Positions 18,725 through 26,674 are shown, counted from the stretch's first letter. The stretch: DNA of 64,000 nucleotides from Actinomycetota bacterium (GCA_020160805.1 JAIUPO010000001.1:186001-250000), one strand, 5' to 3'. Numbers and translations are program-made. The notes: generated by a model from the sequence alone, not told the origin.

Positions 18725-19021
18725 CTAAGAGTCCTTGAGGCTTTCTCGAACGAGCCGATCGACCGTCTCAGGGCTGAGCTCAGGCAGCAGTTCCACCCAC
18801 TGGTTGACTTGTCCCTTGTAGGGGACGCCTAGTTCTTGTGCGAACAGGTCCCGCGCGCGGTCGTGCCCGAGTTTGACGACGATCCGACCCCTGCTCGTCA
18901 TGGCGCGGACGCTTCCATCGGCTCCTAGAAGGCTTCCGCGTCGGTTGCGGGCGAAGCCGAGGGCCGCAAGGTCGCCGGCCAAAGCCTCGAAGAGCGCGAC
19001 CGCGACCGACTCCGAGCTCAC
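18725..19021 (-). CDS. Hypothetical protein, 98 residues
   Basis: A small alpha/beta protein: SSESVAVALFEALAGDLAALGF, then RGSLLGADGSVRAMTSRGRIVVKL and a C-terminal helical part with FAQELGVPYKGQVNQWVELLPEL. I do not recognise the family; the layout recalls small DNA-competence (TfoX/MmcQ-like) proteins but no signature supports this. The GTG at 19021 is preferred since the longer frame overlaps the VOC gene. It lies 40 bases after the VOC stop and is probably co-transcribed with it. Confidence 0.5.
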   Translation of the reverse strand: MSSESVAVALFEALAGDLAALGFARNRRGSLLGADGSVRAMTSRGRIVVKLGHDRARDLFAQELGVPYKGQVNQWVELLPELSPETVDRLVRESLKDS

Positions 19022-19061
19022 GGCGAGGCTCCACTTGGCGTCCAGAGGCCGTGGAGGCTGG

Positions 19062-19406
19062 CTACTGCCACAGGCCGATCTCCACGCAAGCCGGGTCGGC
19101 GATGATCGCGACGCTGCCCTGACCACCGGGCAAGTCACGTGGCTCCTGGACGAGGCGCCCGCCGAGAGCTTCCGCGCGGTGGATGGCGTCAGTCAAAGCT
19201 TGCGCCCGCACGTACACCCGGGTGAGGGGGCTCGGATGCTCCCCGATCCCACCCGGGATCCCTGCCGCTTGCGACGTGCTGACCATCGCATAGCCATCTT
19301 GGTCGGGGTTGGGCTTGACCGCCCAGTCGAACAAGTCGCGGTAGAACGCCTGCGAACGGTCCTGGTCTGGCCCGAGGATCTCGAAGAACCCGACGTCAGG
19401 TCTCAT
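19062..19406 (-). CDS. VOC-family protein (glyoxalase/bleomycin-resistance fold)
   Basis: A 114-residue vicinal-oxygen-chelate fold: FFEILGPDQDRSQAFYRDLFDWAV is the standard first motif, LGGRLVQEPRDLPGGQGSVAIIADP the second, ending in a Glu-containing strand (CVEIGLW). Single-domain proteins like this dimerise to form a metal site; substrate unknown. It is divergent from the HxlR regulator gene and shares with it the operator region 19451-19476, so it is the likely target of that regulator. Confidence 0.85.
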   Translation of the reverse strand: MRPDVGFFEILGPDQDRSQAFYRDLFDWAVKPNPDQDGYAMVSTSQAAGIPGGIGEHPSPLTRVYVRAQALTDAIHRAEALGGRLVQEPRDLPGGQGSVAIIADPACVEIGLWQ

Positions 19407-19450
19407 GGTGACTCCTTGGTCTTGGGATGGCGACTGCCAGCTGCTATCCT

Positions 19451-19476
19451 CAAGTACTCACTTGCAAAAATCAAGT
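19451..19476. promoter_or_regulatory. HxlR operator: three alternating half-sites
   Basis: CAAGT (19451-19455), ACTTG (19460-19464) and CAAGT (19472-19476) form two overlapping inverted repeats, CAAGT-N4-ACTTG and ACTTG-N7-CAAGT. They lie between the divergent VOC and HxlR genes, about 20-45 bases from each start; the surrounding AT-rich stretch is unusual for this genome. Binding by the adjacent HxlR protein is inference. Confidence 0.6.
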
Positions 19477-19497
19477 CCCGAGGTTCTTGGAGGGTCT

Positions 19498-20187
19498 ATG
19501 CGGTCGTACGGCCAGTTCTGTGCCGTGGCCAGATCGCTCGATGTGATTGGGGACCGCTGGTCTCTCCTGATCGTGCGCGAGCTCCTCATCCGCGGGGCAT
19601 GCCGCTACTCAGACCTCCAATCGGGATTGCCGGGCATTGCGACCAATATGCTGGCTGGCCGTCTTCGCGAGTTGGAAGCATCTGGTGTGATCACAGCACT
19701 TAAGGCCGAACCCCCTGTCGCTACGCGACTGTTCGAGCTCACCGAACGTGGCCGCCAGCTCGAGCGCGTGCTCGATGCGATAGCGGCCTGGGGCGGGCCC
19801 CTGATGGCCAGCGTTGGTGCAGACGCCTTCCACACTCACTGGCTGCTCCTGCCCGTACGCCTCCGTCTGGTCGACAACGAACCTGAGCGCCCCTCGGAGG
19901 TGATTCTCATACGAATCGACGAGGACACGATCCGGATCGATGTGGACTCCGGCGCGGTGACCGCACGCCTCGCCGTCCCGTCCGACCCCGACGCCGACGC
20001 CGAGATCAGCGGCGGCCCCGAGCTTGTGTTGGCCGTCCTCCTTGGCCGCATCACTCTCCAGGCGGCACGGGAGCGAGGCCTCATTTTCCGAGGCTCCGAA
20101 CGCACGCTGGCCCGCGTGCAGCCGCGCCCACCCACCGCGACACTCACCGGATCGAGACCAGACGCATCGCTACCCCCACGGGGCTAG
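19498..20187 (+). CDS. HxlR-family winged-helix regulator with C-terminal extension
   Basis: A 229-residue protein. Residues 1-100 are an HxlR domain: the N-terminal Cys (QFCAVARSLDVIGDRWSLLIVREL), the winged helix with RYSDLQSGLPGIATNMLAGRLRELEASGVI and the LTERGRQLERVLDAIAAWG end. Residues 110-200 resemble the sterol-carrier-like domain often fused to HxlR in actinobacteria (VRLRLVDNEPERPSEVILIR). The last 25 residues are disordered. GGAGGG precedes the ATG at 19498. The Cys near residue 9 is the redox-sensing position in related QorR/HypR proteins. Confidence 0.88.
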   Translation: MRSYGQFCAVARSLDVIGDRWSLLIVRELLIRGACRYSDLQSGLPGIATNMLAGRLRELEASGVITALKAEPPVATRLFELTERGRQLERVLDAIAAWGGPLMASVGADAFHTHWLLLPVRLRLVDNEPERPSEVILIRIDEDTIRIDVDSGAVTARLAVPSDPDADAEISGGPELVLAVLLGRITLQAARERGLIFRGSERTLARVQPRPPTATLTGSRPDASLPPRG

Positions 20188-20308
20188 ATCGTGGTGCGTC
20201 CTGGTCGGTGGGCGTCGTGGTCGCCGCGCCAAGCAGACACGCACACTCCAACAGCCCGTGAGCGGAGCGGCAGTCCCGGCGCCAGATGCCGGCAACCCCG
20301 GCGCGAGG

Positions 20309-21328
20309 TCAAGGCCGAAGGGAGGAGAGCGGGATCCGCCAGATGCGCTTGGCCTCGGGGTGGGTGACGACGAGATCTGCGCCAACGATGGCGGCGTCGA
20401 CGTTTCCGTCTCCGACGGCTTGGTGCATGCCAAGCGTGGACCTGCGCACGACGGCGTGCGTCGACGCGTCGATCGTCAGAACAACTGGCCCGCTCTGGCC
20501 GACCGCGAAAACGTGGTCACCCGTCGCCGCGACGGCATCGGCATCGCGCAGCTGGAGGCTCGCCACCTCGGCAAGACCAGTCGGTTCCAACGCCACGACG
20601 ACGTGCTCCACGGTGCAGGCCACCCACACCAACCCCCGCGCGACGACGACTCCCTGAGGCCCGCGGCAGACGCCCTTTCGGGAGGGCCCGGCCGCGCCAG
20701 AGGTACGGTCTACGGCGGTGACCGTCCCATCGTCGTAGGCCGTGACCCACACCTTCGACGCACCGAGGGTGAGCAGCCGCGGGCCGCTCCCCACCCTGGT
20801 CCGCTGACGTTCCGCGCCGGTGTCCGGGTCCAGCCGGACGAGGTCGTCGGCCCTCTCGTCCACCACCCAAAGGTCGGAAACGCTGCCCACCACTCCCTCC
20901 GGTCGGCCCCCGCCACTCAAGGGCACGCGCCGCAGGACCGCGCCTGTCGCCGACAACCGCACCAGCTCGGAGTCGCCGAAGACGCTCACCCACGCACCCC
21001 CATCGGCGGCGGCGGTCAGACGAAGCGGGTGTGAGCCGACGGCCACCTTAGCTCCCGCCCCCGTTCGCACCTCACCGGTTCCGTTGAGCCCGAACCACGT
21101 CCGGCCGTCGATAGACGTCACGCCAATCGGTTCACCGCTCTCCTCCTCGACCCTCGTGCCCTCCGGGAGTGTTGGCGACGGACTCGCAGTGACGCTCGCC
21201 CGCCCAGCCGTTGAACTGGAGGATGAAGCCGTTAGACTGGAGGATGCTGGCGGTCCTGTCCTAGCGCATGCGGACAGGAGGAGCATGACGAACGCGCATG
21301 CCGCTGGCCGCCACGGGCTGACGTCCAC
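20309..21328 (-). CDS. Lipoprotein with beta-propeller (NHL/Vgb-like)
   Basis: A 339-residue exported lipoprotein. The GTG at 21328 gives a signal peptide ending in lipobox LSAC, preceded by AGGGGTG; a longer start (ATG 21346) would overlap marR. After a Ser/Thr-rich linker the protein holds about five repeats of W-V-type blades (AWVSVFGDSELVRL, LWVVDERADDLVRLD, VWVTAYDDGTVTAVD, VWVACTVEHVVVALEP), a beta-propeller like virginiamycin-lyase or YVTN proteins. No catalytic motif seen. It follows marR by five bases and is surely co-transcribed with it. Confidence 0.8.
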   Translation of the reverse strand: MDVSPWRPAACAFVMLLLSACARTGPPASSSLTASSSSSTAGRASVTASPSPTLPEGTRVEEESGEPIGVTSIDGRTWFGLNGTGEVRTGAGAKVAVGSHPLRLTAAADGGAWVSVFGDSELVRLSATGAVLRRVPLSGGGRPEGVVGSVSDLWVVDERADDLVRLDPDTGAERQRTRVGSGPRLLTLGASKVWVTAYDDGTVTAVDRTSGAAGPSRKGVCRGPQGVVVARGLVWVACTVEHVVVALEPTGLAEVASLQLRDADAVAATGDHVFAVGQSGPVVLTIDASTHAVVRRSTLGMHQAVGDGNVDAAIVGADLVVTHPEAKRIWRIPLSSLRP

Positions 21329-21332
21329 GGAG

Positions 21333-21920
21333 TCACCCCTTCGCATCTCGCCGCTCCCGGCATGCCTGGGCGGAGGGGCACGCACGCCCACCAGCGAGGC
21401 ATTCCTCCACCGCGCACGTCCGGCAGAACCGCGCCGGCTCCTGCATGGGGCTTGATCGGACCGCCTCCCGGACGACAGAGTCCAGCGCGCGCACGAAGTC
21501 TCGGCGCGCACGTTCGCTGGGCAGAGCCGAAGCCAGGAGGGATGCGACTGGATCTGCGGCCTGTCGGGTGATCGTCTGGGCCGCGTGCGAGCCCTCCTTG
21601 GTGAGGCTCAACCAAACCCTGCGGTCGGCTGCGCCTCGACGGGATCGAGTCACGAGCCCAGCCTCCACGAGGCGGTCGACGACCCGCACGGCCGCCGACT
21701 GCGAGAGCCCGATCGCCTGCTCGAGAACCGGGAGAGGGGTGGGCTCGTGCCAGGCCAGGAGGGTCAGGGTGTCACGCGTGGACGGGTGGTCGAGCGGTGG
21801 CTCTAGCTCCTCGAAGACAAGGTCCGTCGAGACGTGGCGTGCCAGGGCACGAAGCACGTTCGCGCCATGCCGGATGAACACGTCGTCCTCCGCGGTCGTT
21901 CTGTGGCTACCCGTTGACAC
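21333..21920 (-). CDS. MarR-family regulator with Cys-rich tail
   Basis: A 195-residue MarR protein. The winged helix spans about residues 50-110 (LPVLEQAIGLSQSAAVRVVDRLVEAGLVTRSRRGAADRRVWLSLT). The C-terminal 30 residues carry five Cys in the arrangement C-x2-C-x5-C-x6-C-x5-C, a pattern found in a subset of actinobacterial MarR proteins and suggesting metal or redox sensing. It is divergent from a secreted protein gene and its start region holds two strong palindromes (21935-21974). Gene order marR-lipoprotein is an operon. Confidence 0.88.
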   Translation of the reverse strand: MSTGSHRTTAEDDVFIRHGANVLRALARHVSTDLVFEELEPPLDHPSTRDTLTLLAWHEPTPLPVLEQAIGLSQSAAVRVVDRLVEAGLVTRSRRGAADRRVWLSLTKEGSHAAQTITRQAADPVASLLASALPSERARRDFVRALDSVVREAVRSSPMQEPARFCRTCAVEECLAGGRACPSAQACRERRDAKG

Positions 21921-21934
21921 GGAGCCAGTGAACT

Positions 21935-21974
21935 ATGCAGACTGCATTCAGGTCAAACTATGCAGCGTGCATAG
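21935..21974. promoter_or_regulatory. Paired MarR operators
   Basis: Two palindromes with the same core: ATGCA-GAC-TGCAT (21935-21947) and CTATGCA-GCG-TGCATAG (21958-21974). Their centres are 25 bp apart. Each is preceded by AACTATGCAG, so the pair is also a direct repeat. They fill the gap between the MarR start (21920) and the secreted protein gene (22017), so one protein could control both directions. Confidence 0.75.
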
Positions 21975-22016
21975 ACGGATGCAATCTCGATCAGGACTCC
22001 TCAGAAGGGTGGCGAG

Positions 22017-22559
22017 ATGATGATCTCCCGCAGGCTGATCCGCACGACCGGCGCGGCGACAGCCCTGGCCGCTGCATTTCTCGTCCCAGGTGCGACCGCG
22101 GCCTCGGCAGCGACCGAGCGAACGACCGTGACGTGGGTTGACTACGACCACGACACCCGTCACGTTCCCGCGGGAGGCATCTACTGCGACTTTCCCATCG
22201 AGCGGGTGCGGGACGGGCGGCTGTGGACACGGACGTTTTACGACAGCGAGGGGAGAGTCACGCGCACGCAGGCCTGGGTGAGCAACTACACCTACACGCT
22301 GCGCAACCCCGCCAACGGCAAGGAGTTGACGAGCCATCTCGGAGGGACAGCGACGACCTGGTACGACGCGGACGGCACGGTGCGCTTCGTCATCAACGGC
22401 AACGACGTGACGTTCACCTCCCCGGGGCAGGGACGGATCACGGGTTATGTCGGTCGCTACGTTGAGGTCTACTCCCCTGACGGGGGATTCGAGGTCGCGG
22501 CGCAGACCCACAACTTCGCCGACTCGATCTTCCCGGCCACCTGCGCAGCGCTCTCCTGA
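22017..22559 (+). CDS. Secreted protein of unknown function
   Basis: A 180-residue exported protein. N-terminal signal peptide with an RR pair (RRLIRTTGAATALAAAFL) and ASA cleavage near residue 31. The mature part is beta-rich (WVDYDHDTRHVPAG, LWTRTFYDSEGRVTRTQAWVSNYTYTLRNPANGKEL) with two Cys far apart that may form a disulfide. Resembles many uncharacterised actinobacterial exported proteins; no function known. Divergent from marR with shared operators. Confidence 0.75.
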   Translation: MMISRRLIRTTGAATALAAAFLVPGATAASAATERTTVTWVDYDHDTRHVPAGGIYCDFPIERVRDGRLWTRTFYDSEGRVTRTQAWVSNYTYTLRNPANGKELTSHLGGTATTWYDADGTVRFVINGNDVTFTSPGQGRITGYVGRYVEVYSPDGGFEVAAQTHNFADSIFPATCAALS

Positions 22560-22814
22560 CTGTCGCAGCGAACCTCTTCGATCGGCACTCTGCTCTCGTT
22601 GGCCTCACCGCAGGCAGATTCTGTCCGCACAGTTCGGTAATTCTCGCGTGCCGGGTGCAAGGTCGATGAGGTGGTTGCAGGCGCAGATCGCCGGCTGGGT
22701 CACCAACTCGAGGACGTGTACCGGTGCGACTCGCGGACCCGGGGGTTCACGGCGTGCCTCAGGCCTGGCGCACCTTCGTTGCGCCTCGAGTCCGACCTGC
22801 CCACGGTGCGACCC

Positions 22815-23213
22815 TCAAGGCACCATTGCGTGGGTGAGGGCGTGTGCGAACAGACCCTCCTCCAAGACCCGTGTCACCGGGGTGCGTGCGGCGGTGGAGA
22901 CCGGCCCGACCCGGCCGGTCACCCACACCTTCGGCTCCGGCTCGCACGGAGGGATACCCACCACCCACACACTGCTCGCGTCGGCATCCATCAGGGGCAG
23001 GACACTGGCCCGGGACCGGGACAGGACCATCCCCGCGCCCAGCCCGCATAGGGACCGCACCTGCTCGATCGCCCGGGACCAGCTCGCAGCGGTGGAAATG
23101 AACCCAACCATGGTCAATGGACGCGGCGGCGTCTGCTGCGTCGGCATCCGTTCCCACGCCTCCACCGTCTCCAGGTGCGGCAGCGGCGCCTGCCCCGCGT
23201 CGAGGCGGTCCCG
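22815..23213 (-). pseudogene. Unknown gene interrupted by IS3, 3' part
   Basis: Open frame reading RDRLDAGQAPLPHLETVEAWERM..., ending HALTHAMVP. When the IS3 element and one CCG copy are removed, this frame joins without a break to the fragment at 24532-24694 (shared Arg codon CGG). I do not recognise the protein; it has hydrophobic stretches but no clear membrane helix. The 5' end of the gene is cut by the right copy of the tadG/ydcF repeat. Confidence 0.6.
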
Positions 23214-24531
23214 TGGGGTTGGCCCCGTTTCGTGGACATCGGTTATGCGGCCTGGCTGGCCGCGGTGGTGAGCCGGTGCTCGAAGGGTACCGGGCTGATC
23301 TGGCCGAGGGCGGAGTGCCGGCGGCGGCGGTTGTAGATGTCTTCGATCCAGGTGCTGACCGAGGCGATTGCCTCGGCGCGGGTGGCGAAGTTGTGCCGGG
23401 TGTAGTGCTCGGTCTTCAGGTGGACCAGAAGCTCTCCTGCTGCGCGTTGTCCCAGCACACCCCGGTCCGGCCGACCGACAGGCGCACGTCGAGTTCTTCG
23501 GCGACCTGCGCGAGTTGGGCGGAGGTGTACTGGCAGCCGCGGTCGGCATGGAAGATCACACCGGCGGTGTCGCCGTCGCGGAAGGTGACCGCGCGGCGCA
23601 GCGCGGACTCGACCAGGTCGGTGTGCAGCGAGTCGGAGAAGGCGTACCCGAGCACGCGGCGGGAGCATCCGTCGCGGACCGCGGCCAGGTACAGCCAGCC
23701 CTGCCCGGTGGCCAGGTAGGTGATGTCCGAGGTCCACACCACGTTCACAGCGCCTTGGTCGAAGCGGCGCTGAACCAGGTCCGGGATTGCGTGCGGGCTC
23801 GGGTCAACGATGGTGGTGACCGGCCGCCACGGCCGCGGGCTGATACCGCGAATATCGTTCTCCCGCATCAGCTTCGCGACCGTCTTGACCGAGACGACCT
23901 CCCCGGCCTCGCGCAGGTCCGCGGTGACCCGCGGCGCGCCGTTGACACCGTCGGAGGCGTCATGGGCGACCTTGATCTTCACCACCAGGTCCGCCCGGCG
24001 CGCCGCCCGCGGCCCCGGGGCCGTGCCCTGCCGGGCGGCCCACGCGTAGTAGCCCGACCGGGACACCCCGAGCAGGTCAGCCATCCGGTCCACAGTCGGC
24101 CCACCACCACAGGTGGCGCCCTCCTCGCTCAGGGTGGCCCTCTCCGCGTCGATCACCGCGAACGCCCGCTCGGGCTCGAGGTCTCCGTGGCGAAGAAGGC
24201 CGCTGCTTTTTTTCAGGAACTCCCGGTCCATCCGCAGCTCGGCGACCTCGCGGCGCAGCCGCTCCAACTCGGCCCGCTCATCGACGTCCAACGCCTCAGG
24301 CGGGTCGGCCATCCGCGACCGCTCGATCGCTACCCACCGTCCCAGCAACTGCTCACCGACACCGATGTCCCGGGCGACCTGCGCGATCGTCCGACCCGTG
24401 TCGATCACCAGATGAGCAGCCTCCTGCCGGTACTTCGGGGTGTAACTCTTCCTCTTGGCACCCATCAGTGCATCCTTCCCTGCCAGGCCAAGCCTGGCGA
24501 TCAGGACGTCCACCGAACGGGATCAACCTCA
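23214..24531 (-). mobile_element. IS3-family insertion sequence, 1318 bp, with 3-bp target duplication
   Basis: Terminal inverted repeats of 27 bp match at 21 positions: left end begins TGGGGTTGGCCCCG at 23214, right end (reverse) begins TGAGGTTGATCCCG at 24531. The flanking trinucleotides 23211-23213 and 24532-24534 are both CCG, the target duplication. Length and 3-bp duplication are normal for IS3. The boundaries are confirmed because removing the element restores a continuous host reading frame. Confidence 0.9.
23243..24465 (-). pseudogene. IS3 transposase, orfA and orfB fused by an A7 run, frameshifted near the end
   Basis: From ATG 24465: orfA HTH (KYRQEAAHLVIDTGRTIAQVARDIGV) and leucine-zipper-like helix ending REFLKK. 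In IS3 elements orfB is reached by -1 slippage on A6G; here the run has seven A (at about 24206-24212), which places orfB directly in frame. The catalytic residues are present: Asp in TSDITYL, Asp in HADRGCQYTS, Glu in DNAQQESF. Right after ESFW a one-base loss gives a TGA (23416); the remaining 55 residues (HLKTEHYTRHNF...) lie in another frame to 23243. Probably inactive. Confidence 0.85.
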
Positions 24532-24694
24532 CCGGGCACCGGTGAAGGAGACGACCGGGATCACCACCGACCCCAGAACCCGGGCCGCAGGGAGGCAGAC
24601 CCCGGGCCAGCGCACCGCGTGCAGCACCGCGGCCAAGGTTCGCGTGTCGTGCCGGACCACCGGCGCCCGCTGGTAGCTGATCCGGGGACCGATC
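24532..24694 (-). pseudogene. Unknown gene interrupted by IS3, 5'-side fragment
   Basis: Frame reading RISYQRAPVVRHDTRTLA... VIPVVSFTGAR up to the IS3 border. It continues in frame into 22815-23213 once IS3 is removed. Its own upstream part is missing: at 24695 the right copy of the tadG/ydcF repeat begins. So this gene was cut twice, first at its 5' side by the island border, then by IS3. Confidence 0.6.
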
Positions 24695-25065
24695 CTGAGC
24701 CGGGCCGTCGAGTTCATCGGGAGCAGCATCACCCTTACCGTCGAGTCCCGCGCCCGCGCAACCGTCGCGGGCTAGCGAGCCTCACGACGGCGGCGGGTCG
24801 CCGCGAGGGCGTCCGCTCGCGGGGGCACCGAGGTATCGCGTCCGACCAGACCGACAGCGGCAATAGCGAGGTCGCGCAGTCCGTATGCCGTGACCACCGG
24901 CTTGGCCCAGGCGTGCTCGCCGATCCGGTGGTCGGCTGCCCGAGTCAGACGACGTGCCAGGTCTGGATCCTGTCGACGTAGATACCACCGGGCACGAAGT
25001 GCGTGCAGCGGGTTAGAAACGATCGTACGGTCGCGGCGTCCAGCATCAGGGGTCGCGAGTTGCGC
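24695..25065 (+). repeat. Right copy of 370-bp island-flanking direct repeat
   Basis: Same orientation as 16942-17313, offset 7753 bases. It begins with the last 27 codons of the tadG-like gene (24695-24775), without the rest of that gene, and continues into ydcF. A one-base deletion relative to the left copy (near 25026) shifts the ydcF frame. The right side is joined to the complete 5' half of ydcF. Confidence 0.9.
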
Positions 25066-25442
25066 ACATTCTCCCAGGTGCTCAGCGAATCCTGTTCCAG
25101 GACAATGAGAGCCGGATCGACTCCGTGTTCCTTCAGGTAGTGACCGATCAGCGCCGCCTCGCTGAGTCCGTCCCCGCGCGCTCCCCCGCTGACGATGATG
25201 CGCACCGAACCATGGCTCGGGAGCGACCGCAGCGCCACTTCAGCCCGCCACCGGTTGACTGCATTAATCCGCGCCGGGTCAGGATTGTGGAACCCCAGGA
25301 CAAGCAGGACGTGCGGGCCGGGGTGGGGCACGACATACCTCGGGATCAGCAGCCGCGAGGCGCACGCCTCGATCGCCTCACTCGCCGCCCACACCCCGAG
25401 AGCGGCGCCGGCGAGGCGGCGCACGGCATACCCACCCCCCAC
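24772..25442 (-). pseudogene. ydcF (DUF218), full length but frameshifted
   Basis: Residues 1-140 read from a GTG at 25442: LLVLGFHNPDPARINAVNRW, IIVSGGARGDG, LIVLEQDSLSTWENVRNSRPLM are DUF218/YdcF motifs (proteins of unknown, possibly envelope-related nucleotide or sugar chemistry). One base is missing near 25026 compared with the left copy; after it the C-terminal 80 residues (SNPLHALRARWYLRRQ... RRRREAR) are in another frame and end at 24772. The N-terminus has a hydrophobic segment. Convergent with tadG in the ancestral arrangement. Confidence 0.85.
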
Positions 25443-25455
25443 GGCGACGAAGAGA

Positions 25456-25926
25456 TCAGGCGAGGGACTCGGCGAGCGCGGCGAGCCGGTCGAGGGAGGC
25501 CATCAACTTTTCCGGGGTCGTGGCTCGGGCGCGGCCCAGTCGGTTCGGGTCGGTGAGGTCGGTCCAGTCATAGGTGTGGGTGACGCGCGCCGAGTCGTCG
25601 TCGATCGGCTCCACTTCCCATCGCCACAGGTGGCCCGGCTGCGGCGCCCCGACTTCCGAGGGCCGCCAGGCGATGCGGCGGCCTTCCTCGAACTCCACGA
25701 TGTGGTTCTCACGGTCCTGCGCGAGGTGGATCGTCATAACGAAGACATCTCCAACCTGCCGGACCCGCTGGCCGGGGGCCGCGGTGACGAGATTGTCATT
25801 GCCATCCCAGCGCGGCTGCTCCGCGGGATCGGCGATCAACTCAAAGATCGTCGCCGCCGGGGCCCGGATGACGCGTGCGGCGGACGCGACTTTCGGCTCG
25901 GACACGGCGTTCTCGGACTCAGTCAT
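25456..25926 (-). CDS. SRPBCC (START-like) family protein
   Basis: A 156-residue polyketide-cyclase/START-like fold: VASAARVIRAPAATIFELIADPAEQPRWDGNDN is the first helix-grip segment, HLWRWEVEPIDDDSARVTHTYDWTDL the beta sheet, and TPEKLMASLDRLAALAESL the long C-terminal helix that closes the ligand pocket. Ligand unknown. The ATG at 25926 is chosen; the longer frame upstream runs under the next gene's promoter. Divergent from the RraA-like gene. Confidence 0.85.
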   Translation of the reverse strand: MTESENAVSEPKVASAARVIRAPAATIFELIADPAEQPRWDGNDNLVTAAPGQRVRQVGDVFVMTIHLAQDRENHIVEFEEGRRIAWRPSEVGAPQPGHLWRWEVEPIDDDSARVTHTYDWTDLTDPNRLGRARATTPEKLMASLDRLAALAESLA

Positions 25927-25984
25927 GTCGCCATACAACCGCAGCATCCCGCCGTCGGGGAAGGGGGCCATCATGCGGAATCAG

Positions 25985-26014
25985 GTGACGGGGAGTGGCG
26001 GCGGCTCCTACCGT
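25985..26014 (+). promoter_or_regulatory. Leaderless promoter of the RraA-aminotransferase operon
   Basis: GTGACG (25985-25990) and TACCGT (26009-26014) are spaced by 18 bases, and the ATG at 26021 begins six bases after the -10 box, which is where transcription would start. There is no Shine-Dalgarno before this ATG. Leaderless mRNAs are common in actinobacteria. Confidence 0.5.
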
Positions 26015-26020
26015 GTCGTC

Positions 26021-26674
26021 ATGGAGCGCACCGTGATCGACCGCCTCTCTGCCGTGTCCTCGACCAGCCTGGCCGACGCTGCGCCCGCCCTCGTCGTTCT
26101 CCCGACGAGCCTGCGTCCGGTCGTGCCGGGGCGCAAGTTCGCTGGGCGCGCGGTGACGGTGCGCGCGGAGCGCGACCTGATGGGCGTGATCGCCGGGTTG
26201 GCCGCCGCGGAGGCCGGGGATGTCTTGGTGATCGATGCAGGTGGCGACGATCGAGCGGTGGCTGGCGAACTGTTCAGCACCGAGGCGCAGCGACGCGGGC
26301 TCGCGGCCTTCGTCGTCTTCGGCCGGTGCCGCGACAGCGCCATCCTCGCGACGCTGGACCTGCCGATCTATTGCACCGGCTTCGCGCCGAATGCGTATGC
26401 CGCACAAGCCGTTCCGCAGGTTGGGGTGTCGCTCGATCTCGCGGGGGCCGGTGTTGAGCCGGGTGATCTCCTGATGGGTGATGATGACGGCATTGTCTGC
26501 GGATCCGTCGAGGCGATGGCCGCCGCGATCGACAAGGCCGAGGAGATTCAGGCCCGCGAGGAGGGCCTGCAGCGCGCCATCGCCGATGGGCAGTCGATCT
26601 TCGAGCACATGAATTGGGACGAGCACCTGGCGGCGCGGACGGCCGGCCGACCCAGCGCATTGAGTCTGGCATGA
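26021..26674 (+). CDS. RraA-like protein (HMG/CHA aldolase family)
   Basis: A 217-residue RraA-fold protein: STSLADAAP, FAGRAVTVRAERDLMGVIAGLAAAEAGDVLVIDAGGDDRAVAGELFSTEAQRRGLAAFVVFGRCRD (the D-x20-R-D divalent metal and substrate motif, with G-x2-E), and VEPGDLLMGDDDGIVC. Family members are class II pyruvate aldolases (4-hydroxy-4-methyl-2-oxoglutarate aldolase) or oxaloacetate decarboxylases, or RNase E inhibitors. An ATG at 25973 with AAGGGGG upstream is an alternative start. It overlaps the aminotransferase gene by ATGA, so a joint keto-acid/amino-acid pathway is likely. Confidence 0.85.
   Translation: MERTVIDRLSAVSSTSLADAAPALVVLPTSLRPVVPGRKFAGRAVTVRAERDLMGVIAGLAAAEAGDVLVIDAGGDDRAVAGELFSTEAQRRGLAAFVVFGRCRDSAILATLDLPIYCTGFAPNAYAAQAVPQVGVSLDLAGAGVEPGDLLMGDDDGIVCGSVEAMAAAIDKAEEIQAREEGLQRAIADGQSIFEHMNWDEHLAARTAGRPSALSLA

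Noticed and set aside
17314..24694. Prophage or integrative conjugative element
   Set aside because: No integrase, relaxase, excisionase, portal or tail genes and no tRNA attachment site were found; only insertion-sequence remnants and accessory genes.
24529..24732. Separate small membrane protein reading MMLLPMNSTARLRI...
   Set aside because: It spans the antisense of the tadG tail and the interrupted-gene fragment; it stops exactly at the IS3 border and is better explained as part of that broken gene.
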